Position numbers and translations under genes: made by a program. Shown piece by piece: positions 1 through 7,159 of a DNA stretch of 15,710 nt. The stretch's first letter is position 1; the number at the start of each line of letters is the position of its first letter. The notes beneath the pieces are model-generated. The model was not told where the DNA came from and ran no database searches. It saw nothing but the letters and a program-made list of their open reading frames with translations. This DNA comes from Stephanodiscus triporus (Eukaryota > Bacillariophyta > Thalassiosirophyceae > Thalassiosirales > Thalassiosiraceae). The stretch lies in contig JALLAZ010000422.1 of assembly GCA_036939755.1 (NCBI GenBank), positions 1 through 15,710 of the forward strand. The letters are read 5' to 3'.

Positions 1-613
1 CTATAGTTTATTTATAGTAGGAGTTATACTCTTCTTTCCCCTCACAATCAAACGTGCCCAATGAATGCGGCGCGCTGTCGCGGCGGCGCCATCGATGTTG
101 TCCCGATCGTCGTCAAGGCAGTCGCGTCTCTGATTCCTTCTTTGATGCCATTTGATCGTGCTCGAATGAACGCCCCCCCCCTCGTGATCAGTCGTCGACC
201 AGGCCATCGACGCGGCACATCCTCCTCCTCTGCCGTCGTTGTCGTCATCATTGTTGTCGTGGGTCAGGACAATGCAAGGGCAGGATCTTCGTCGGACGGG
301 TCGTCCTCGGTGACGGAGATGCTCGGCCGGATTGCAAGGATGCGACGACGACGATTGCGAGGATGCGACGACGACGGCGACAACGGCCGACGCCTCGATG
401 ACCCATTTGTCCGTCATTTGTCCGTGCCAACAAATGCCAATGATTCCCACAACCCCCCCATCGACGTTCGACTTGGCCCCGGTGGCGGTAGGCGCGAAGG
501 TGTTGGCGGTCGTTGTTGTTGTTGTTGCATCCTTGCAATGACGGGCCGAGCATCTCCGTTGCCAAGGATGACACGTTCGACAAAGTCCTGCCATCGCATC
601 GTCGTCATCGTCG
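1..613. other. Low-complexity GC-rich intergenic DNA, no gene supported
   Basis: This stretch lies downstream of the heme lyase remnant and is dominated by GAC/GTC and GCC/GGC triplets. Both strands stay open for long distances, but this follows from the triplet composition: the predicted peptides are runs of Asp, Arg, Thr, Val and Ser with no domain. I see no plausible start context, intron or conserved motif. The first 60 bases are AT-rich. The one real structure is the repeat family listed separately. Confidence 0.6.
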
Positions 614-660
614 TCATCGTGGGTTGGGATGATGTGAGAGCGGGATCTTCGTCGGACGCG
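241..660 (+). repeat. Dispersed direct repeat, 60-bp units 360 bp apart
   Basis: Bases 241-300 and 601-660 align without gaps at 47 of 60 positions. They include a perfect 16-mer, GGATCTTCGTCGGACG, at 283-298 and 643-658. Twelve of the 13 differences are transitions. The left unit overlaps the left arm of the inverted repeat at 274-597, so the region holds at least three copies of one ancestral segment in two orientations. Confidence 0.65.
274..597. repeat. Imperfect long inverted repeat, arms about 80 bp
   Basis: The left arm (about 274-353) and right arm (about 516-597) are reverse complements with scattered differences. Perfect cores are 313-328 against 544-559 (16 bp) and 331-342 against 528-539 (12 bp). 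Outside the cores most differences are transitions. The arms enclose a spacer of about 165 bp containing two TTTGTCCGT motifs. It could be the remnant of a foldback or MITE-like element. No target duplication was identified. Confidence 0.65.
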
Positions 661-1190
661 TCGCCGCCGCCGCCGCCGAGGGGCCCAATGCGTCCATGTC
701 ACCAACCCCCCTCCCCATTGCGGCTTCCCATTGGATGTTCTCCCAAACCTCCATGCTCTCCCTCAAACCCGCGTGCAGGCTCTCGCTCGGCGCGAGCGGC
801 AGCGGCTCGAAGTCGCTCCTCGCGCCGTCCCCCCGTCCTCCCTTGACCAGACACTCGAATATCGACCCGCATCCACGTCGCGCCAGCAGCATCAGCACCG
901 CCCTGCCCCAAACCTCCTTGAATCTGTCTGCAGCAGGACAGACGTCAACAAGGAGACTTCACAATCCCCCCCCCGGACCAACGTCCACGTCCAACGCGGG
1001 CATGCAGGATCCGATTTCTGCGTTTGCGACGATGTCGTCGTGGTAATAATCGATGACATATTGTACGTCTCGCGACGATCTGTCCACCAACGATGTGCGC
1101 AATACCATCCAATCGTGTCGATTGAACGGCAGGAGATGTCCGAAGAGGCGATGCTTGACGTAGGCCTTGGGGGAGAGGTCCGTCGGCCTG

Positions 1191-1298
1191 CCAAGGAATT
1201 TCGTGAGTCACAGGGAGGACGACAACGACGACAACGACGGCACACCATCCTCGTCGTCCATCTTTGTTGTCGTCGTTGTCATCATCGTCCCCCAAGGA
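1191..1298 (-). repeat. 101-bp interruption between TCCTTGG direct repeats inside HCCS
   Basis: On the minus strand TCCTTGG occurs at 1298-1292 and again at 1197-1191, 101 bp apart. Between the copies the DNA can fold: the 19-base stretch starting at about 1219 (GACGACAACGACGACAACG) is nearly the reverse complement of a stretch at about 1266-1284. The segment separates HCCS block WKRILQWE from block KFLGRPTDL and changes frame. It has no GT-AG borders that would join the two blocks. A small insertion, or a microsatellite that expanded inside a coding region, would both fit. Confidence 0.5.
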
Positions 1299-1438
1299 CT
1301 CTTTCCCACTGCAATATCCTCTTCCACGTTCCTTCATTCATGCAATTGTGTATCGCCACAACGCTCGTCATGTCCTCCTCCCTCGTGTCCTCATCGACCT
1401 TCCCCTTCCGTACCAACGTGTTGTAGAATGTTTGCAAC

Positions 1439-1460
1439 GAGGGATACGTGAGGGATACGT
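1439..1460 (-). repeat. Perfect 11-bp tandem duplication that shifts the HCCS frame
   Basis: GAGGGATACGT is present twice head to tail (1439-1449 and 1450-1460, plus-strand reading). Removing one copy joins TWTYPS directly to LQTFYNTLVRKG, which is the contiguous order of the heme lyase family. The duplication is therefore the cause of the first frame change. Confidence 0.85.
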
Positions 1461-1640
1461 CCACGTCCCGTCGCCTTCCCCTCCCTTGGGTATGGTACTC
1501 CAAACTCGCTCGGTGGGGAGAGGAGAGGACTGATTAGGCGCGGGGAGGGAATTCCTAGCGATCGCGTCGGGATTCGACAGGGGCATGCCGTTCGTTGGAT
1601 CGACGGGCAACGGACGGGAGTACACGTCGTACAGCCGTCG

Positions 1641-1662
1641 CTGCTGCTGCTGCTGCTGCTGC
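1641..1662. repeat. (CTG)7 microsatellite encoding Gln7 in HCCS
   Basis: Seven uninterrupted CTG/CAG units fall in the minus-strand heme lyase reading frame and encode seven glutamines in the variable linker before the RRLYDVYSRPLP segment. Length variation here would stay in frame. Confidence 0.8.
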
Positions 1663-1979
1663 GGAGTAGAAGCAGAAGAGGAGCGGAGGTCGGCTCCATC
1701 GACGGCCGCGATGGGCGGATGACGACGTCCGTAGCCGCCGCCGCCGAACATCGACGCGAATCCTGGCATCGCACGGTAGGATCCGTCGGGGTTCTTCATG
1801 GGACAGCCACCCCCTCCCCCTTCCCCGCCGCCATCCCCTCCGCCTCCTCCTCCTCCCGGCTTAATCGTGGAGGATGATTCGGAAATGACAACGCAGGAAT
1901 GATCGGCCGATGGGACGGACGCCGACGCCGACGCCGACGGGGGCTCCTTCGGCGGATGCTTCGATTGATCGGCTCCCAT

Positions 1980-2214
1980 GATTTATGTCATGGAGGAGAG
2001 TACTTAGGGAGTGTAAGTATGTACAATGGTAGTTACGTACCGTATACCGTACATACTTAATCTACACCTACGTACCTCCTTTCTCGTTTCCCCACAAGGA
2101 CTCAGCGAACGCGCCAAAAAAGGGTCCAACGTCCACGTGGAATCTACATTCCTTTTCGGGTGCCCGCCCCACGACTACGACACTCTTTTTTCGTCGTTAA
2201 ACATCTCTTCATCC
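1980..2214. promoter_or_regulatory. Divergent intergenic region between HCCS and the small two-exon gene
   Basis: This 235-bp interval separates two genes pointing away from each other, so it should hold both promoters. It is AT-richer than its flanks and contains a cluster of GTAC half-sites at about 2018-2057 (GTACAATGG, ACGTACCGTATACCGTAC, ACGTACC). No TATA box or initiator can be assigned with confidence. Confidence 0.4.
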
Positions 2215-2710
2215 ATGAAGGATCCACTCCCCGTGCCCGATCAGCTCGAGAAGCAACTATCGAAATGCAAGACCGTGCGAGACGCCGACGTGTATTGCAA
2301 GTCGAGGGAGAAGACCAAGGAGGTGCGTGGAGGGCGAGGTTTTTTAGGGTGGTGGATGGTGGAGGGAGAGCGAGGCTAGCCATCCCAGTCCCGACATCGG
2401 ACGGACGGACGACGACGACGACGGACGACGACGGGCGGTGACCGTTCTCGTCTTCGGTTTGCGCCGAAGAAAAAGAAAGGGTCATCCCGACGTCCCCGAA
2501 AAAGGGGCGCGCATTTCCGATAAAAATACCAGTATTTATTTATGCTGCATTTGCGGGCGTTTTTTCTTTGTTCGATTTTTTCTTTCTTTCCTTTTCTCGC
2601 CCCGCAACATCATCCCCTCCTAAAAAAAAAAAACGAATCTCCGTGTGTGCGTTCAGGAAATCGCGACGGCCAAGGCAAAATTACCGCCCCTCCCGGTCCC
2701 GTCCAAATGA
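2215..2710 (+). CDS. Small two-exon protein, 53 residues, function unknown
   Basis: Proposed exons are 2215-2322 and 2657-2710. Exon 1 ends AAGGAG before donor GTGCGT. The acceptor is GTTCAG, and exon 2 reads EIATAKAKLPPLPVPSK then TGA. The phase-0 intron of 334 bp contains GAC triplets and homopolymers and has stops in all useful frames. The product starts MKDPLPVPDQLEKQLSKC and is charged and Lys/Glu-rich in the middle. It has two cysteines in a CX9C spacing (SKCKTVRDADVYCK) and the same PLPVP word near both ends. A single CX9C is half of a CHCH-type twin motif, so no family is assigned. The frame is also open upstream of 2215, but that part looks non-coding. It is divergent from the heme lyase. 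Exon 1 looks more secure than the join. Confidence 0.5.
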
Positions 2711-3359
2711 AAAAAAATTAATGGTGGTGGTGGTGGTGGTGGTGGGTGCTTTCGTCCGAAAAGAAGGAAAAAAAATGGAGCTCCGCATACCCCTCCTTCC
2801 TTCTCGTAAATGACGATGTGGCAGGAATTTCTTGGGGTACGGGAGAGGGGTGCGGGCGACGGAAATAATATACGCGGTAATGGTAAAGTGGAAGGGGGGG
2901 GGGGGGGGGGGATACGAATTTGGGATGCAGCAAATGTTACCTATTTTGACCGGGCTGAAAATATAGCGGGAAAAACTTGAGTAGTACAATATTATGATGT
3001 TACGTCGATAGGGAGTGTTCTCCCGAACCTGACGCGGAAAGTGAGTGTGCATGTGGACAGAAATTGCCGTTCGTTGAGAATACGCAACCCATAATACGAT
3101 ACATATTCGTGATTGCGTCCGTGTTAGATCACTGTCATACTAAGCAGCGCTGTGTTACTTCTATTGGCATATTAAGTTAGGTTATACTTGGCTAAATTCT
3201 CTTGCTAAAATGGAGGAGGATGCTCCTTATCGCCGCTATTTGTTTCAACATTTCTCATAAGTAATACTGCTGCCTCCACTATTAACTTGCGTACGCTTCC
3301 ACGTCAAACGCATCACTGACACAAACTTTCCGCTGCCGACGTAGCGGTTCTCCGTCATC
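2711..3359. other. Intergenic, repeat-rich, no gene supported
   Basis: No convincing coding region. The interval holds (TGG)8 at 2722-2745, a run of 18 G at 2894-2911, and AT-rich DNA from about 2930 to 3300. A minus-strand open frame across 2681-3052 consists of homopolymer-derived Pro, His and Thr runs and is not supported. Confidence 0.6.
2894..2911 (+). repeat. Run of 18 guanines
   Basis: Uninterrupted G18 between GAA and ATACGAA. Its length is likely polymorphic and hard to sequence accurately. It could form a G-quadruplex. No gene is affected. Confidence 0.9.
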
Positions 3360-3469
3360 ATGTCCGCCACCGAATGCGTCTTCAAACTCCTTTCGATGAC
3401 GCCATTACCTCGGCCAACCCCTACTACATCCGATGCAAGGACATGATGCGGATGTTGAACAAAGCGTAG
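3360..3469 (+). pseudogene. Possible coding fragment, antisense to the end of the RING-Tudor gene
   Basis: From ATG 3360 one frame reads MSATECVFK. A one-base shift near 3385 then leads into PFDDAITSANPYYIRCKDMMRMLNKA and TAG 3467-3469. The second part uses mostly C-ending codons (GAC, GCC, ACC, AAC, TAC, ATC), as in expressed genes. The antisense reading, the last 22 or so residues of the neighbouring gene, is an odd Cys/Ser-rich tail. This could be a remnant of an old gene or of a duplicated exon. I do not recognise the protein. Confidence 0.3.
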
Positions 3470-5849
3470 ACATGCGGCACTGTGCCTGGTGGTTGCTTTT
3501 CACTATCTCTGATAATTTTGCCAATCCTACGTCGCCATGGTCTGCTGGATAATCTGTAGTCGGAGGCGCATGTTGAAACCTCTCCGGGAACTCATTAGAT
3601 CGAATGCGGATGGTTGCATTCATCCAAAGATCTCGACGGATGTCCTGGTGACTCGCCTTGGCAAAATCATGACAGATGCGCTGAAGGGTGCGTTGACAAA
3701 TACGATTAATGTAATTCTGGGTCGACTCCTTCAACGAAGATTTGTACCCCATCCTTTTCCACTTGACTCTGCAAATATTATGCATGCCCCAATGATGCTT
3801 TGAAAATTCGGCCGTCTTATTGTCCGAAATGTCCCTCTCTTCTGCAGACCACGGCACGACCTTTTTAGTTATTATTCCAATTACATAGACCGGTCCGATG
3901 TATTCTCCTCTGTCATTTTTCAGCCTTTTGGGGCAGAATTTACACTTGGGGTACTCGTGTCGCATCAATACAAACGTCCCAACTGTCGCATCCTTAAGCC
4001 ACATTGTGGTCTGGCTAGCACCCTCTTCGCAATTGCCCTGGATCAACGCATCTTTGAGCTGTGAATGAGTCCAACTAGCAATCCTATCGATTTCTATCGT
4101 TTCAGGGAGGGGATAGAAGCCCGGCGTGGCAATTCCTTCCCTGAGGAACAATGAGAATGCCGAGTTCCGCTTCAGCTTGCCATTGACAAATGAATTTAGA
4201 TGAAATAACGATTTGGCCAAAAAGGCCTCCTCGGTAAATTGGATATCGTCTTGGTTTACAGACCAAAATGCGGCGTTCAGGGCATTTTCCTTTGGGGAAA
4301 AGTCAAGTCTCCTACGCTTCACTTCCCGCCACTCCTCCATATCTTCCTCGAATTCATCACTACCGTCAACTTCAGAGAATCGCGATTCTTCATCGCTTTG
4401 ATTGCCATGGGAATAATTCTTCACAGGGTGTCCGTTCATGCTGGCATTACGTTCATTTTTTACACTCGGCCTCAAAAAAGGAGTGACAACATTCAAATGC
4501 GTGGGTTCACTGTTTATACTCGACAGTTCTTTGGGTGAAGAAATATCTGCATTCTCAGTTGTAATCGATATGTTGACCAGGTCACTTTTCACGCTTCGTA
4601 ACTCCGATATTGGTGAGACGACAACATTTACACTACCTCCTGCCACTCCCAGAATATCCCTTTCAGACCCCTCTACTATTTCCTTCGACTCCTTCGACTC
4701 ATCCGCAAATAGCCACGGGTAAAGCTCCGGCATGTTCAGGTACGATCTCTTCGTTCGCACCCCGTGCTTGCGAATCACGCATGCGTCATGCGCCTTCATT
4801 GCTTCTTCCAAGAATGAGAATGATCGTTCCTTGCCATCCACGTTCACGACGTACCACCCGACCAGGCGGGCCCATTTATCGTTCGATTCTTTGTCGAACA
4901 TTTCTGCGACGCCGATCGGCTTCCACCCCGTTTCTTCACATTTTCTTGATAACTCGTAATCACGCTTAGAACAAACCCAGAAGTCCTCGAGTTCGTCCAG
5001 CTCGTCGCCATCATCATATCTGATGTGGTACAGTCGCGTCGGGCCGTATCGACTTGGCGGCTTGGTGACTCGGCGATGTCCGATTTTGCGGGATATAACT
5101 CTCCCGGGAAACCACGAGGCATTCTTCCCGTTCTTGACATCTAGATTGGGATCCCACCACGCCGCATAAACCTCATCCCCAACTTGGAATACGGGCTTGA
5201 GGTTGCAAGACTTCCATTCCTTACACGCAACAGCCGATAGGGAGACTTTTTCTTCTTGGTTTAATTGTGAGGGATTGGAAGAACGCACTGCCTCCGGAGT
5301 AGACCCTTTCTCCTCGTCGACAAGAGCGACATCCCTGCCCCGTAAAGGATTCAATGAAGGCACACCCTCCACTTTGATCTCTCCTTTCACTTTGGCAGGC
5401 AAACCCGGAAGCGGCGACAACCCATCCTCCTCCCCCTTCTCCTCCCTCTCCTCCCTCTCCTCCTCCGCCTCTCTCTTCACGACGCCACGAGCATTATCAT
5501 CGACGGCAATCTCGTCGTCGCAGCACAGATCGAAAACCTCGCCATCGGCGCCACTAGCCAGCGTCAACGCATCCACGATGAACGTCCCACCACCACCGCA
5601 GCCGCATTGATCGATTGGACAGGGCAGCTCGAACATCGATGACGACTCGTCGCGGCTTGACGACGACGCCACCGCGGCGATGCAAGTTATGCAGACGTCG
5701 TGTTGGCAAGTGCCCCGGAAGAAAATTATCGTTGCCTTTTCAACATCATTCGCCGTGTGTTGATCTTGGGGAACGTATGAGTGGAGGCAGTGGGGGCACT
5801 CCCAGGATAAGGAGGAAAAGGGATTGAACTTGCTACTAGATGTCTTCAT
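3405..5849 (-). CDS. RING-like and Tudor-like domain protein, 814 residues
   Basis: A single open frame with an acceptable ATG at 5849 and stop TAA at 3405-3407. Residues 18-84 form a RING-like metal-binding layout: C18-x2-C21, then C48-x-H50-x2-C53-x2-C56, then C77, C82 and C84. Residues 125-142 are very acidic. Residues 220-300 (VGDEVYAAWWDPN ... WFPGRV ... YHIRYDDGDELDEL) match the pattern of a Tudor or Tudor-like chromatin reader, with the aromatic and acidic positions typical of the fold. Residues 360-700 include Ser/Glu-rich linker. Residues about 615-705 form a compact block (TFVLMRHEY, YIGPVYVIGI, VVPWSAEERD, CRVKWKRMG) that looks like a PUA/EVE-like beta fold, though I cannot assign it. 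A ubiquitin-ligase or chromatin role is inference. The last 22 or so residues may not be real, because that DNA looks better coding on the other strand. Confidence 0.75.
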   Translation of the reverse strand: MKTSSSKFNPFSSLSWECPHCLHSYVPQDQHTANDVEKATIIFFRGTCQHDVCITCIAAVASSSSRDESSSMFELPCPIDQCGCGGGGTFIVDALTLASGADGEVFDLCCDDEIAVDDNARGVVKREAEEEREEREEKGEEDGLSPLPGLPAKVKGEIKVEGVPSLNPLRGRDVALVDEEKGSTPEAVRSSNPSQLNQEEKVSLSAVACKEWKSCNLKPVFQVGDEVYAAWWDPNLDVKNGKNASWFPGRVISRKIGHRRVTKPPSRYGPTRLYHIRYDDGDELDELEDFWVCSKRDYELSRKCEETGWKPIGVAEMFDKESNDKWARLVGWYVVNVDGKERSFSFLEEAMKAHDACVIRKHGVRTKRSYLNMPELYPWLFADESKESKEIVEGSERDILGVAGGSVNVVVSPISELRSVKSDLVNISITTENADISSPKELSSINSEPTHLNVVTPFLRPSVKNERNASMNGHPVKNYSHGNQSDEESRFSEVDGSDEFEEDMEEWREVKRRRLDFSPKENALNAAFWSVNQDDIQFTEEAFLAKSLFHLNSFVNGKLKRNSAFSLFLREGIATPGFYPLPETIEIDRIASWTHSQLKDALIQGNCEEGASQTTMWLKDATVGTFVLMRHEYPKCKFCPKRLKNDRGEYIGPVYVIGIITKKVVPWSAEERDISDNKTAEFSKHHWGMHNICRVKWKRMGYKSSLKESTQNYINRICQRTLQRICHDFAKASHQDIRRDLWMNATIRIRSNEFPERFQHAPPTTDYPADHGDVGLAKLSEIVKSNHQAQCRMSTLCSTSASCPCIGCSRGWPR

Positions 5850-6009
5850 GACGTTGTCGTGGGGGCGGCGCGCGGCTTTTCGAGATTATTGAAGAGATAC
5901 AAGCCGATAGGGGCTGCGCCCCCCTGGTTGGTTTATGGTTGAAAAAATGTTGAAAAAATAGTAAAGTACGTACATATGTACCTTGATACCTACTCTACTC
6001 TACACTGTA
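5850..6009. promoter_or_regulatory. Upstream region of the RING-Tudor gene, up to the transposon edge
   Basis: This interval lies between the minus-strand start at 5849 and the proposed left end of the transposon. It contains the hairpin GGGGCTGCGCCCC at 5910-5922, two copies of TTGAAAAAAT at about 5939-5959, and GTAC-rich DNA near 5967-5985. Nothing can be called a core promoter. Confidence 0.35.
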
Positions 6010-6070
6010 CTACCATAAGTTGGGGCATAAGAAACGTCGGGGCATAAGAAACACTAGCTAAATAAGGCAA
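6010..6070 (+). repeat. Left terminal and subterminal inverted repeat of the transposon
   Basis: Contains the tandem pair GGGGCATAAGAAAC at 6022-6035 and 6039-6052 (17-bp period), then TAAATAAGGCAA at 6059-6070. The outer part matches the right end in inverted orientation. The tandem 14-mers may be transposase binding sites. Confidence 0.65.
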
Positions 6071-6307
6071 AAATCTAAGTTAATTAGCAGCGCTAGGTAC
6101 TAAGAGTTTTGTCTTTTCTCCTTTTCTCCTTTGTTCCTACGTTTAGGCCCCAGTATGGCATCAGGGTTGTTTCCGCAGTGACGCCAGCTTTCTGACGATC
6201 CCCTATATGCCCTTGGTGTACTAAAGTTACATGTAATGCCGTTTGGCTAGGCCGCGCTTCACTTAGAACAAATTTAGAGCGGGCACAACTCACACACAAC
6301 CAGAATC

Positions 6308-7120
6308 ATGTCCGCTGCCGCTCCCAGTTCCGCCTGGATTTGCGAGGCCTGCACCTTCGAGAATACATCGGAGGGCAGGGTGTGCGAAATGTGTCGCAAC
6401 ACCCGTCCTAAGCGGCAGGCGATTGGTGCCCCCAAGACGATTGATGCCCCGCCCGCCGCCGTAACGGCGGCGGCGGCGAGCGCTCGTCCGCAGCCCCCCC
6501 CCCCAAATGTCCACCCACCTGGGATCATTTTGGATATCGTTGGGACTGCTGGCGTTGATTGCGGGCGGAGCTGTGAGGAGCACACGTGCTGCGGCAACGT
6601 CCTGAAGGAGGACTTTGTCGTCCGTATTTGCAAGGAGCAGATCCTTGTGCCAGACTTCATCGCCGGTAAAGGTAAGATGAAGTAGCAGATGGCACTCACC
6701 GTCAACTGGGTGTTGGACGGCATTGATCGCTGACACGTTGGTTTCCTCCCCCGACCGTATGTCGCGCAGGGGCGTCTTTGGGATGGGGTGTTGTGTCAGG
6801 TGGTGAGGGTCATTGCAAAAAACGACCCCAGCAAAGCCCATCATGCAAAACGTCAAGCGAACAAAGGCTACGCGCGCATTGCGGTGATCTCTCCTCTGCC
6901 AGTCGGAGTCCTTACGGGGAAGGCACTGGAGGGGAAGGCGAAGGAAGGGGAGGGCACCAGCGGGAAGAAAAGGGCTACAAAGAGGAAGCCGGAGTCATCG
7001 TCGTCGTCGTTGTCGTCGTCGTCCAAGGCGTATCCCGAGTACGATGAGTGGTTGTGGACGGTGAAGCCGACTGGTATCAACAACGAGAGTGATGTTGACA
7101 CGGAGGGTTACAGGTCTTAA
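6308..7120 (+). pseudogene. RanBP2-type zinc-finger protein, broken by two in-frame stops
   Basis: From ATG 6308 residues 10-29 fit the RanBP2 zinc-finger consensus exactly: W10, C12, C15, N19, C26, C29. A Pro/Ala linker follows, then a second conserved-looking block (GIILDIVGTAGVDCGRSCEE, CCGNVLKEDFVVRICK). TAG at 6683-6685 and TGA at 6731-6733 interrupt the frame, which then continues without a shift through VGFLPRPYV, KGYARIAVIS, a Lys-rich and Ser-rich stretch, and YDEWLWTVKP to TAA at 7118-7120. The continuity of sense on both sides shows one gene of about 270 codons with nonsense changes. RanBP2 fingers bind single-stranded RNA or ubiquitin in known families; which applies here is unknown. 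Lying inside the transposon's ends, it is probably an accessory gene of the element or captured cargo. Confidence 0.65.
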
Positions 7121-7159
7121 TATGGAAACAGTTAAAAATAATTTCTAATAACAACTAAT

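Larger units (their letters stand above)
614..1979 (-). pseudogene. HCCS: Holocytochrome c synthase (cytochrome c heme lyase), disrupted
   Basis: System III heme lyase attaches heme to apocytochrome c at the mitochondrial inner membrane. The start at 1979 begins MGADQSK, followed by a Gly-rich linker, a CP motif (GGCPMKNP) and a Gln7 run. The conserved blocks then lie in three frames. Frame A, to about 1450, carries PLPTERVWSTIPKG and WTYPS. Frame B, 1438-1285, carries LQTFYNTLVRKG and VVAIHNCMNEGTWKRILQWE; the IHN block contains the family's heme-ligand histidine. Frame C, 1207-617, carries TKFLGRPTDLSPKAY, LPFNRHDW, RDVQYVIDYY, LLVDVCPAADRFKEVWGR and FEPLPLAPS, ending at TGA 614-616. An 11-bp tandem duplication separates A from B, a 101-bp interruption separates B from C, and frame C contains TGA at 959-961. 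I found no GT-AG intron that repairs these while keeping the conserved blocks. Family identity is strong. Whether this is a pseudogene, a bad allele or an assembly with errors is open. Confidence 0.8.

Noticed and set aside
61..846. Long plus-strand open frame of 261 codons, and an overlapping minus-strand frame at 1-705
   Set aside because: Both arise from triplet-repeat DNA, lack domains, and the right part is antisense to conserved heme lyase blocks.
950..1010. Short GT-AG intron that would skip the heme lyase TGA at 959-961
   Set aside because: A 51-nt solution fits the frame but removes the conserved LLVDVCPAADR block, so an in-frame stop is the simpler reading.
731..1426. Plus-strand open frame of 231 codons
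   Set aside because: It lies antisense to conserved heme lyase motifs, which carry the real coding signal.
2681..3052. Minus-strand open frame rich in Pro, Thr and His
   Set aside because: The runs derive from the G18 and TGG repeats; there is no domain or credible start.
6663..6688. Short intron that would remove TAG 6683-6685 (GTAAAG...TAGCAG or GTAAGA...TAGCAG)
   Set aside because: Only about 17-24 nt long, far below the roughly 100-nt introns in this window, and it would leave TGA 6731 unexplained.
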